Assembly (NCBI GenBank): GCA_963989245.1 | Contig: OZ022345.1 | Coordinates: forward strand, 53,195,352 to 53,259,351 | Length of the DNA stretch: 64,000 bases | Reading direction: 5' to 3' | Source of the DNA: Nansenia antarctica | Taxonomy: Eukaryota; Chordata; Actinopteri; Argentiniformes; Microstomatidae | Part shown: piece after piece, positions 13,770-32,042 of the stretch | Layout of the letters: each line of letters begins with the position of its first letter | Numbering within the stretch: the stretch's first letter is position 1 | The notes under the pieces: generated by a model | The model's input: only the letters and a program-made list of their open reading frames with translations | What the model was told of the DNA's origin: nothing | The model's database searches: none | Position numbers and translations under genes: made by a program

Positions 13770-13772
<3 letters not shown>

Positions 13773-13833
<61 letters not shown>

Positions 13834-13855
13834 CGTGCATGTGTGTGTGTGTGTA
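13773..13855. repeat. (GT)n microsatellite
   Basis: GT repeat with a short GTGCGTGCGTGCAT interruption before a second GT stretch. Confidence 0.95.
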
Positions 13856-21276
<7,421 letters not shown>

Positions 21277-22052
21277 GGGTGAAAAGATGCAGCTGCAGCC
21301 CCTGCACAGAGAGGGTTGGACACAAAATAGTCATCAGACACATAGGCCCTCATGTCTTTCGACAGTCTAGAGTTGCTACACAATCACACCTTCAGCTGGC
21401 TGCTAGCCAGGGCAGCCAGTCAGACTGGCAGAGTGCTCCCACAGCAAAGCCAATGCTCATTTGCCTTGTGACCCTGACTTAAAAGGGGAAAAGGGCTCAC
21501 CCACTTCTCCTCTGGAACTAAATGAACACAACTGAGAAAAGAGACCACAGAAAACGGAGTTAAGCTCTTAAACCCAGCAATACAGCCATAATCGCACAAA
21601 TCTGTTGACCAAGAAGTTCTCAATATGGTGTTTTTTTCCCCTGTGTGTATTCATGGTGCCTACACACAGTGAGTCTCTCAATGTTTTCCCATCAATGTTT
21701 AATAATCATAGTAGTCAGAATCATCAACTACAGTAAGGTTGAGATGACCTGGCAGCACAGGAAAGGCATCTTCCTACCGAGTAGCTATTCAATCACACAG
21801 AGAGTTCAAAGTTCAAACTCCTATGCCCTGTGATATTTCCCTACAGTACTGAAGCTGCACCTGCACCGGTGTTAGCTTTGTTCTATTCCTCTGTCTCTCC
21901 TGTACATTAGAGCACATGACCTAGAAGTTGCTTGCCGGGGCCTGTCACCTTCTATTAGGTACAGGCAGAACAACTGTGTAGCTGTCACCCCTCATTACTG
22001 ACGAGGTCAGGGGAGCCACTGTAGACACAGGAAACCCACTCTGTCTCCTCTG

Positions 22053-22055
<3 letters not shown>

Positions 22056-22104
<49 letters not shown>

Positions 22105-22144
22105 AAGAGAGACAGACAGAGAGAGAGAGAGAGAGAGAGAGTGT
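22056..22144. repeat. Compound (GT)n(GA)n microsatellite
   Basis: A GT tract runs directly into GAGA/GACA repeats. Confidence 0.95.
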
Positions 22145-22377
22145 GTTCACAATACTGCTATACTTTCATTTTTAAATTGCAATATTTCCTCTAAATCGTA
22201 ATCATGTTTGCTTGATTAAATACACCATAGAGTGTGCATACAAGGAGTGTCATATAGACAGGCAAATGCATCACAGCTGATATTGTACTCAATAGCTCTC
22301 CCAACTCTCTATTAAAGTGTATTGTATCAGGCTGCAATGATGTAGTCAGCAGTCATTTCTCTTGGTGCCCACACAAG

Positions 22378-22378
<1 letters not shown>

Positions 22379-22429
<51 letters not shown>
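22379..22429. repeat. (GT)n microsatellite
   Basis: About 25 GT units. Confidence 0.95.
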
Positions 22430-22431
<2 letters not shown>

Positions 22432-22732
22432 GCTTGCACAGGGAGACTGTACTCCCTCTTCCACACCCACCCACACTCACCCAGGGGAGTGTTTGGGGAG
22501 TAAGAGGCTGGTATGACAGAGAAGGCGGAGCCTCTGGTTGTGTCTACGTCACCTGGCTGTCTGAAGTCGCTGCAGCCACAGCTGGAGACGGAGTGGGGAG
22601 GGAGAGAGGGGGCTCCTACTCTGAGCTGACAGAACAATGGCCTAATGCAGCTGTGAGGAAGGAAGCCATGCTGTTCTGTGCTATGCTGGGCTCGCCTGGA
22701 CTTGACTAGGTTGGGCATAGTTGCGCTAGGAA

Positions 22733-22855
22733 AGGCTGCTGGGCTGAGCAAGCCAAGGCTACTGAGCAGGCCTTGACTAGTAAGGCTGAGCTGGATTGAG
22801 CAGGCCGTGACAAGTTAGGCTGGGGGCTGGGCTAGGTTTGAATGGGCTAAGATAC
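22733..22855. repeat. Degenerate AGGCTGAGC-rich tandem repeat
   Basis: Imperfect units of about 27-35 bp, each starting AGGCT and containing GAGCAGGCC followed by TGAC-AGT variants. It reads as an old minisatellite. Confidence 0.5.
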
Positions 22856-23980
22856 ACCATACTGTGCTGTGCTTAACTGCACCGTTCAGTCCTGAGGTTC
22901 AGTGTAGCAGTGGGGAGGGGATGACAAGTTTTAGCTTGTGCCTGCCTGACTTATCCAAAGAGGATATGTACTCATCCAACAAACGCCCAGGTCAGTGTAG
23001 GACATGTGCTCTTATTGTAGCCTGACAGAGTCATGCTTGGGCGGGTTGATTAGATAACAAGACAAGAGCTTAATGGGGATAGTGGGGAGTAAACACCATT
23101 ACCACAAAGGCTAGAATATCGGTTTGAGTTTACATTGAAACCCTTTAAAATGTCGGCAAATAATTGCAGATACTGTACAAATGGCTGAGTATGTTTCATT
23201 ACTAGGGGTAGATTAATGATGCGTGCATATTTCCAACTTAAACAAAACATAACCTTTTTCTCTATATAATGCAATTTTCATAGTGTATGTCACAGTTGTA
23301 TATTTTCTGTCGCTCAAGATTTGCGACAAAGTGCCAATGGCCCGCAAGCTTGATTTCATCTCACTTGGCTGGATCTCTGTGGCATCCAATGGGATTAATA
23401 CGTCATTAAGAGTAACCTGCTTAACCGGAATTCACTTATCCTGACGTACCATAAACCTGGTGTTAGAGATCTAAAATGGGTGATTTAAATAACCAGTAAA
23501 CTTAATGTTTATGCAGTAAACTCAGAAGCTTTCAAGCCATTAATATCACTTATGGGCATACATTCAACTACATTAACACTAATTTTCAAATTACATGATC
23601 TCAACCATCGTAACCACCTGACAGTTGTTAGTTAGCCTAATTAGTCAATCCAAATTATGAAAACCTCCAGAAACCTCGGTGGCTTAGTAATTGGCAAAAC
23701 ATTGCTTGTGTTCCAATTATTTGCTGCTACATTTAGGTGTATTTGGGTGGTTTCCTAGTGTCAAAAATCATTTCTTCTCTAGTTTACTTGGTATACATTA
23801 ACAAAATTAAGTTGCTGTACCATTTGCAAAAGGAATAGGCAAACAGCAGATCTAGTTGAGAATGTACCTGATGTAAGAAACATTAACTGTATCCAGTGAA
23901 ATCATGTCTTTTGATAAACATGTACAGTGTGTTCTGAAATGCAAGTGCTCTCCAGCATTTAGTAGAAAATAAATTGCGGA
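22856..23980. other. Region 3' of tmsb4x, nothing recognised
   Basis: AT-rich sequence beyond the likely 3' end of tmsb4x. No gene, RNA or repeat is supportable. Confidence 0.45.
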
Positions 23981-24499
23981 AGACCATGACATGTTCCATT
24001 TTTTTTAATTTGCATATCAAAACAAACTTTTGTGCATTCCAATAATTGAACTTATACAAAACAATTTGAGTAGATTAGCAAACAAAACACTTTGATTTTA
24101 AAGCATTTCACAGGTGGCCAGAAGCCATACAAGACTCAGAAGTGTAGGTCCCTGGGCTGATCAGTCACCCTCTCCCTTCCCTTGACAATCACACATTGTT
24201 TTAAGCACACAGGGACAGGTGACCAAGAACTGAAGTGAGTTGGAACTTGGAACATCAGGACAGGAAACATGTCCTTATTCACACTGCCAGCCAGTAGCCT
24301 TTTTTCATTCTTGCTGTAAAAAGGGGATCTAGGATTCTAGGGGGGAAGTGGGGTGGGATGGGTGGGGTGGGAAGTAGAGTCATCTGCTTTCATCCAATCA
24401 CAATGCAACTTAGGTTTTAATTTACACAGTTATACAGCTAAAAGGTGAAAAAGAAGGCAATGCTCGTGGAATATACAGTGCATAGAGGCGGTTCAGTCT

Positions 24500-25625
24500 T
24501 CATGACGATGCCTGCTTCTCCTGTTCGATTGCTGTAACACAAAGTTGGTGTATTAGGGTTTGAAATGCTTCAGTGTTGGACAAGTGTTCAATGACTGGTG
24601 AGGTTTTGGACAGCATTTTTTTTTTTATGTAAACCTTTTAAACTTACTTTCTTTGGAGGGCAGGGGGTTTTTCTCCTGCGTCTCAGTCTTCTTCAACTTG
24701 GTCTTGTCGAAGGTGGAGACTTCAGCCAAATCTGGTTTGTCAGACATGTTCACTGTGGGATCTGGCTAAAGAGGAAGAGGGAAAACCGCAATTAAGCCTT
24801 CATGGGTTTCAGTGTCAGTTTCAACAGAGCCCAGTTTCGTTTTAACATGACATGATTTAACTTAACTATAGGCTACGGAAGTAGGGACCGTCAAAGTGTG
24901 TAGTGCACACTGACAAAATACATTCTAAGAGAGGCCCATCTATAAAACAGACAAACTATGAGCAAAATACCCATCCGCACATGGGGAAAACATGCACTAT
25001 GGTAGCCTATGCTTCTAATTAGAGCCAATAAACGATCTCAGGTAAACACATTCAAATTAAATTGCATTAAATTAGGCCGTTAATTTCAGGAGCACGTGTC
25101 GGTCTAGGCGATATACTTCATATAAGAATGATGCCATTCTCTCCGACGGGGCGGGGAAACCACCGCCCTACTTGGCAACATCTCAGACAGGTTGAAGCAA
25201 ACGTGTTTGTGTCGACCTTCCACAGAAAACCATGTGCACCTTTGCTTTACACGAAAAGACAATAGCATTTGGCCTTTTTTGTAACATTGTAACAAGCGAC
25301 ATCGAAAACCAGATAGCAAACAATATGCAGCTAAACGACTTCGACCCACATTTCAAAGATGAGGGCCATAGAAAAAAAAAAGATCCATAAAAGTGTAGGC
25401 TACTTTAGTAATCAAGCCAAGGTACGAAAGCTGAGCATCACTAACTGTTTTAGGACGTGAAAGAAAGGGCTCCATTGCAGCGGTTTGGCTACTTATTACA
25501 TATCTGAAAATATTCCGGTACAAATAGGTTACTTTGTTACATGCCCACTGAAAGAAATAAGTGCGGGGACTTACCGGAGTCGGAGTGATGAAGGGAGTAT
25601 GTCAATGTGTGGCGCAGAACACGAG
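24500..25625 (-). CDS. tmsb4x: Thymosin beta-4 (tmsb4x), spliced
   Basis: Encodes a 43-residue beta-thymosin, a small cytosolic peptide that binds G-actin one to one and buffers the monomer pool. Coding exons are 24648-24747 (ATG at 24745-24747) and 24500-24531 (TGA at 24500-24502), joined by a GT/AG intron. The donor follows the first base of a Thr codon. The peptide begins MSDKPDLAEVSTFDKTKLKK and contains the actin-binding LKKTETQEKNPLPSKE block, then TIEQEKQASS. Human TMSB4X has 44 residues and the same exon break. A noncoding first exon lies at about 25575-25625, with a strong donor (CCG then GTAAGT). The coding exon's acceptor precedes 24765. An ATTAAA signal on the minus strand at 24004-24009 would give a 3' UTR of about 500 bases. 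Its position next to tlr8 is conserved with human. Confidence 0.96.
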
Positions 25626-25651
25626 TGGCGTCGCCGAGTTCAATCAAAGGG

Positions 25652-25687
25652 TTTTATACCCCGCGATATGCAAATTAGGTGACGTCA
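25652..25687 (-). promoter_or_regulatory. tmsb4x: tmsb4x core promoter: TATA box, octamer, CRE
   Basis: Reading on the minus strand towards the gene, there is a perfect palindromic cAMP-response element TGACGTCA (25680-25687), then the octamer ATTTGCAT (25668-25675, a POU-factor site), then a TATA box TATAAAA (25652-25658). Transcription would start about 25-30 bases downstream, near 25,625. That agrees with the first-exon donor at 25575. All three are exact consensus matches within 36 bp. Confidence 0.8.
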
Positions 25688-25689
25688 CG

Positions 25690-26640
25690 TCCCTTCATTC
25701 TTGTACATAAACTTGGTCAAGAAGATTATCTTTGTAAGTAAATGAAGGCAAAAAATAGTTTGTCTTGAATTGTCTTAGAGTCTAATTGTCAAATAGTTGA
25801 AACACCAAACACCGGTATTTCATGTATTTCCATTTTACTGACTGCATGTAAGCGGAAGCAGTTCAGTGTCTTTTAAATTGTGCCAATAACGACATCATGT
25901 GGATTTCTATAGTAACACATCGCATGGTCCCATTGTTGGTTGCATATTATCGCTGTCTTCAGATCATGATTACATCTAGATCTGATGACAGATGTTTGTG
26001 GACACATCTTGTCCAAAATGTTTTCCATCAGCATACTCAATAGTGTCTGCACTGCATTCGGGTCAGATTCAATAGCTACCACATCTGGTTACTTTGATCG
26101 GATCTCATAGAATATACCATTTTAAATGCTTATTTCTTGTTACTTTTGAGGCTAAGAGGGGCCTTTCAGAGGCACTTTCACTAGACCTATTCTTCTACAG
26201 TCTAAGAGCCATTCATACTGTATTAGCAATGTGACCGCATTGTCTTACGTCGTCATTCTTGCAACCCGCATGTGGATGGAGTCTCACTATCTCATATCTA
26301 TCATGGATATGGTGTGACTGTGACTGTGGATATATTTTTTTTTAAATTAAGTACCCTACTGCTAATGAACAAAACATTCCTCACTATCAGAGGAACCCCC
26401 CCCCCCCTCACTGACCGACTTCACATCTCCAAGTCAGTCAAATGAAACAGGAACATGGTGGGCACACTTCCTATTATCTCATGACAGACAGATGGCAAAA
26501 GAAAAAGGAAGGGAAATGAACTTTGAATCATCTGAAATGTGAAATGATGAAATCCATTCTGGTCTTGAAGGACTGAAAATACTAACAAAGACAGTGTTTT
26601 TAAATTGAGATTCATACTGTAAAACTGGTCTAGCTTGTGT
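25690..26640. other. Spacer between tmsb4x and tlr8 copy 1
   Basis: Intergenic. Bases about 26,440-26,510 align with the spacers inside the tlr8 array on both sides of the SINE insertion point but lack the SINE. A C-run lies near 26,397-26,408. The spacer holds no coding similarity. Confidence 0.5.
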
Positions 26641-27098
26641 AGAGGGGAAAAAACTCAACAATTCCCAAAAATCCTCAGTCATCAATTTATTTATTGCAAC
26701 ATTTCTTATGGGTTATTATTATAGTAATGTTTATAGAAGTGATTTTATTACAAAAGACATATTCAATATTCAACATATTGGCAAAAACAAACACATTTAG
26801 CTACAGAACATTCAATCAGAACAATCCCAACAATACAGTAGACCAACACAGTTTAGCATTAGAGATACTATTATGAGGAGAACATCAAAAGTATTTGACA
26901 AGTCGTTTGGGTATTAGTGAAGGTATGTCAAGAGCATCCATATTGGTCAGTGCACACAACACAACTTTACACAAACTCAGAGAGCAGAGTCAGAGCTCAT
27001 GAAAAATATTGGAGTTGGAGTGACAGAATAGAGCTACAGTACTTTATCAGAGAGATCTAATTGAGATGGCTCCTCTTGAGTTTCTGGCCGACAGCAGC

Positions 27099-30000
27099 CT
27101 ACTTGTCAGGGAAGTACCTGGAGTACATTTTGCTGTACATCACCTGGTTGTCCACTCTGACTGCATTCTTCAGGTGCTGCCAGAACCAGGGCTCTGCAGC
27201 CGCGGTCCTGGGCCACTCCAGAATACTCTTGCCACATAGCCTCCTCCGCAGACGGAGGAAGTGAGAGTGCTGCAACACTGGCTCCAGGAGCAACAGCACA
27301 ATCACATCTATGTTCTCATCCAGCAGCCTTTGGTGGGCCAGGTACACAGCCAGTCTGAAGGCCCCAGTTCTCACGTAGGCCTCAGTCAGAACAAAGACGG
27401 TCTTGCGGCTCTGTCGGATGCTCTGAGAGAGGTTGTCTATCAAGGGGACACCAGGGGTCCAGTCTCGCTCCTCCAGACAGAGAGGCCGGTGTGTCTCTCC
27501 CATCTCCTCTAGCTGCACCCGCATGTGGTTCAAAACCCAATCAGACACCCGCGGGTCTCTGGTGTCGTATGTAATGAAGGCATCATACACACTGTCTGTT
27601 GACCTCAAAGAATGATAGCCCTTTAGTTTAGCCTTCAGGTAGTATAGGATATAGGAGGCATCCCAATAAAACAAATGTGTTGTTATTGCCATTAACATAG
27701 TGAAAATAACAATGGAAGTTGAAAGGAAATAAAATATGAGGGCTTCATTGTCGTTTATGCATTCCTTAATGTCAAAGAAAATCACTTCTTGACCTCTTCT
27801 GTTTTCTGGCATGTTGCAGGTCACATCAGTGGCCAGTCTAGGGATCTCTACATCATTGTTCTCAATCCAAAGGATGAACTCTAATAAATTGCAGGTACAC
27901 TGGAATGGATTACCCTGCAACCACAAGGTCTTCATGTAATTATCAGGTCCTGATAAGAAGGTGGTCTGGTTGATGATGCTCAATTTGTTGTAACTAAGGT
28001 CAAGATTGTGAAGGTTTTTAGCTCCCCTTAGAAATCCATTAGATAGTTGTGAAATGTGATTGTGGCTCAGGTCAAGCATCTGAATTGTGTAAGAAATATT
28101 TACTGACACATGATGTAAATAATTGTAACTTAAATCTAGAACATTAAGTTGTTTGAAGCGTACCAGTTCATCCCATTGGAAATCAGTGAGTGAATTATGA
28201 CTTATATGTAGTCTCTCAAGGTTGTTTGGTAACTTTTTATAGACTCGGATTGGAATCTTTTCAATGTTATTAAAAGATATATCTAGAAACGTCAAATTCT
28301 CAAGATGTTCGAAAAGGCTGTAATATGTTTTATCCCTCTCTTTCCATAATGTGCCTAAGTTATTGTATCGGAATTGAAGCTCTTTCAAAGATGTGCTCCT
28401 CATCATCTTGGTGGTTAATGTAAAAATGAAATTGCGACTCATATTCAATACTCTCAAAGCTGGTAGATTTCTTAAAAAGTTTAAATTATGTGTCACTCCA
28501 GACACTTCAAAATAGTGAGGATTGTAGCTCAGGTCTAAGACTTCTAATTTCACTAATTCCTTGAAAGCATTATCATAGGCTAGGTCAATCTTGTTATAGG
28601 ACAGGTCCAAATATTTGAGGTCTGGTAATGTTGTAAACTCTGTCCCATTTGGTGCTGATGCAAATCCATTTCTTGATAGGTTGAGACATGCTATGTCCCC
28701 ATAGCCTTCAAACTGCTTTGGAGAAATGAAGAACAGGTTGTTTGAACTGAGAACAAGTACACGACCAGACTGATAGCACTCAGGCTTCACAAGTCTGTGT
28801 GACAACTCATAAGAAAAGTCCTTTGGATGGAACCCTGTGAGAGACGGAGTGTCCAAAACTGACCTAAGATTGCGTCGTGAGCCACGGCTTGGAGAACCAG
28901 CCACTGAAACTGGATACAACCTGTTTTCTGCAAGGTATATTAGTTTCACATGTGAGAGATTTCTGAATATGGTGGAATTTGAGTGGACAATGAAATTAGT
29001 ACCAAAGTTCAATGTTGACAGATTTTTAAGGTTATAAAGAGGTTTGAGTGTATCTGAGTGGATTTCCCTAAAAACTAAACCCTCTAAATGCAATGTTTTA
29101 AGTGACAGTAATTTCGAGAAATGTCTTGAAATATTTACAGTTTCAGGGTAAGATTTCGAATCGAAATTGAAATTTAGGTCAATTTTTTCGAGACAAGGCA
29201 TATATTTAAAAAATGCCCCTTCAGCAATAGCTTTGGACAGAAAATTGAAAGAGAGGAACAAGTGTCTAAGATTAGACAAACTCTCAAACCAAGAGTCATG
29301 GATGAAACGGAGGGAGTTCCCAGCGAGGTGCAGTTCTATAAGTTGTGTGAGGCCGGAAAACGCTTGAGGATGAATCTTCAGTGAAAAATCATCACAGGAC
29401 CGACAAGGATATGGAGCGTTGTTACATCTTGGGCAATTTCCCTGTAGTTTCAGGATTCTCAGATTGGTTAGTTCACTAAAATCATCTTCAGCAATGTTTT
29501 GTATTTGGTTAGAACCCAGCTCTAATCTTTGTATAGAGTTTGGCAGTCCTTTTGGAACTTGAGTTAGATTGTTATAAGACAAAGTTAAAACCTGCAGGTT
29601 AGTCATGGCTGAGAAGCTGTCATTTTGAATAGTAAAGCTTTCCCCACAAGGATTCCAGAAATAGCAGTTTTTTGATAGATAGAGTTTCTTCACATGTGTT
29701 ATAGCAGAAAGGTTGTTAATTGAAATGATCCTATTATTATCCAGTTTGAGTATTTCCAATCCAGGAGGAAGGTTTTTGGGGACATCAGTCAGACCATTGC
29801 CATTGAGCCGTAGTTCTTGCAGTTTTTTCAGATTTTTGAAGGCACCCTGAGAGATGTTTACCTGACAATGATCCGGTAGTTCAGTATTCAACCAGTTGAG
29901 ATTAAGGAGAGTCAGGTTCACCAGATTAGAAAATGCACCAAGAGATACATTCAGAATTTGGTTTTCAGAGAGGTCTAGCACAGTGGCGTTCCCGGTGATT

Positions 30001-30684
30001 CCATCAGGAACCACTTTCAGTTGTCGTCCATGGCAATTGAAAATTATGTCATTAGTGGTGTTGGTAATATTGATCTGCTGGACATCACATGGGAACTGTC
30101 GTGACAACCGCCATGCAGCAGGTTGGACCATAGTGTAAAACAGGAACAACGGTGCCCACTTGAACCAGAAGGTGGTAGCAGCCTGTAAGTATACAAACTT
30201 GTCAGGACTAGATGATAAATTGGTGATATGATGTTAATGTAATGATGATAGACAACTGCAGTAGCTTCCATAAAAGTGTCTCAATCACACCTATTATGTT
30301 GCTATTAGCTTTTTATAGACTAAGGGTTCACACACTTTATCTGACCATTATATTTACAAATAAAAATGACACATATTTTGTAATGTAGTCTATATAGCCT
30401 ACTATTAGTGACAATACATTTGATGAACAGTGTGGTGTATGGCTGTATGGCTAGAAATGTAGTAATATAAACTCATAAAAAACACACAATAATAGGATAA
30501 TGTTAGTGATTCTGCAACAGAATTCAACACAGTTTTCTAACAGATGTGATTAAACTAGGTTTTACTAAATATCAATCGAATTATCAGTGTGTTGCCTACT
30601 ACCATACAAAAAAAAAAAAGTACTGTAACATAGTTTATCCTTACAAAAACAGCTTTGATATTGGTAATTAATTAAACTTACCAT
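27099..30684 (-). CDS. tlr8: Toll-like receptor 8, tandem copy 1
   Basis: Endosomal pattern-recognition receptor for single-stranded RNA degradation products, signalling through MyD88. There are two coding exons. The starter exon contributes only the ATG (30682-30684), directly followed by donor GTAAGT. After a 498-bp intron, exon 2 runs 30182-27099 (stop 27099-27101). The product is 1028 residues: signal peptide (MAATTFWFKWAP then hydrophobic), leucine-rich ectodomain with the TLR7/8/9-type cysteine insert GNCPRCNNAPYPCRSC, a Z-loop at about 427-470, one transmembrane helix at about 811-833 and a TIR domain at about 866-1010. TIR box 1 is YDAFITY, box 2 LCLEERDWTPG and box 3 FW. Minus-strand AATAAA signals lie at 26686-26695. 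The frame is fully open and looks functional. The identification rests on domain pattern plus position between tmsb4x and tlr7. The body is nearly identical to copy 2 but the 3' flank is not. Confidence 0.95.
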
Positions 30685-30912
30685 AGTTTCTCTTTGATTC
30701 TTTGTAAGTTTTGGAAAGGTGGCTGCTCCCTTAGTTTTGTTCTGTTAACAAATATGTTTATTAGTAGCTGCAAAGGGCTGCCTCTATGTTTGATGTGTGT
30801 CTATGCATCTATGTGGTGTGGTCTCATGATTAGCAACCAGAAGATTGGTTCTTATTACAAGATGGATGAGAAGTGTTTGCAGTGGAAAATTGGGGAAGTT
30901 ATGTACCGGTAG

Positions 30913-30922
30913 GTTCACTTCC
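30913..30922 (-). promoter_or_regulatory. tlr8: Conserved GGAAGTGAAC site upstream of tlr8 copy 1
   Basis: Minus-strand GGAAGTGAAC, 229 bases upstream of the starter ATG. It resembles an ETS/IRF composite element (GGAANNGAAA type, bound by PU.1 with IRF4/8 in myeloid cells). The same word lies at an equivalent place before copies 2, 3 and 4. Function is inferred. Confidence 0.4.
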
Positions 30923-31274
30923 CTCCTTTTTGAGTGCAATTTGTTCCCACACTGTACATTTTTCTCTCTCATAGATCTCATAGAATAAACAGAGAGTCTG
31001 AACTAAGACATATGCCATAATTGTGTTGGTTTAAAAATAGTGATTTTGACATTAGAATAATAATGAAACAATATCAATTCAACCTATTCTCCATACAGTT
31101 ATGACATCTCAGAAGGCTATACTATACTAAAACAGTTATGACATCTCAGAAAGCTATACTATACTATAGTCAAACTTTGCCACTGATGGACTGACATACT
31201 GTTCACATCCCCAAGTATTAGTAGTATGTTATTAAAAGTAACAGGAACTTGCTGATACACTTCCTTTTTTTACA

Positions 31275-31470
31275 GATTTATTGCCATGCAATCAACTTGT
31301 CAGTCAATTGTAGGAATTTGGTATTTTTGCTCTAGGCACAGAGTCTAGGCAGAGGGTCAGCCATATTCGGCACCCCTGGAGCAATTAGGGGTACTCCAGG
31401 TACGGAATCGAACTAGCGACCTTCCGATTGCTAGCTGTCCTCTCTAACCTCGAGGCTCCCGCCGCCCCCA
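31275..31470 (-). mobile_element. tRNA-derived SINE in spacer 1
   Basis: Read on the minus strand, it begins with a GC-rich tRNA-like head with A-box-like GCCTCGAGGTTAGAG and B-box-like GGTCGCTAGTTCGATTCC. A body follows, then a 3' tail containing CCAAATTCC and GGCAATAAA. A closely similar tail stands alone at 59,685-59,760, as expected when a SINE borrows the 3' end of a partner LINE. The insertion is shared by the three spacers of the tlr8 array, so it was copied with the duplications. Confidence 0.7.
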
Positions 31471-32042
31471 TTATAACCCATGACAGACAGATGGGACACA
31501 AATAAATAAATAATTAATTAATCGTCTGCTATGTCAAATGAGGTACTTGAAATTAAGATTCAATACATATACATAAAGAGCTGGTCAAGGTTCAAATATG
31601 TGTAGTGGGAAAAAACATTAACGAATAAAAAAAATCCTCAGTAATCAAATAATTTATTCATATTAGATTTTGGAACGTTTCTTATGGATTATTATAGTAA
31701 TGTTTATATCAGTGATCTTCTTACAAAAGATATATTGGCAAAGACATTGGAAACATTTAGCTACAGTCGTTAAATCAGAACAATCCCAACAACACATAGT
31801 TTAGCATTGGAGCTACTTCATGAGGAGCACATCATACGTATCAAGTCAATTGGTTATTGGGGAAGGCATTTCAAGAGTATCCATATTGGTCAGTGCACAC
31901 AACACAGCTTAACACAAACTCACACAGACAGACTCAGAGCTCATGAAAAATATTGGAGTTGGAGTGACAGAATAGAACTACAGTACTTTATCAGAGAGAT
32001 CTAATTGAGGTGGCTCCTCTTGAGTTTCTGGCCGACAGCAGC

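Noticed and set aside
27261..30138. Plus-strand open frames antisense to the tlr8 copies
   Set aside because: They recur identically in each copy because the DNA is repeated, and have no independent start, splice or protein features.
31390..31470. Possible functional tRNA gene in the tlr8 spacers
   Set aside because: Box A/B-like words are present but no full cloverleaf or anticodon arm can be drawn, and the unit continues into a SINE body and tail.
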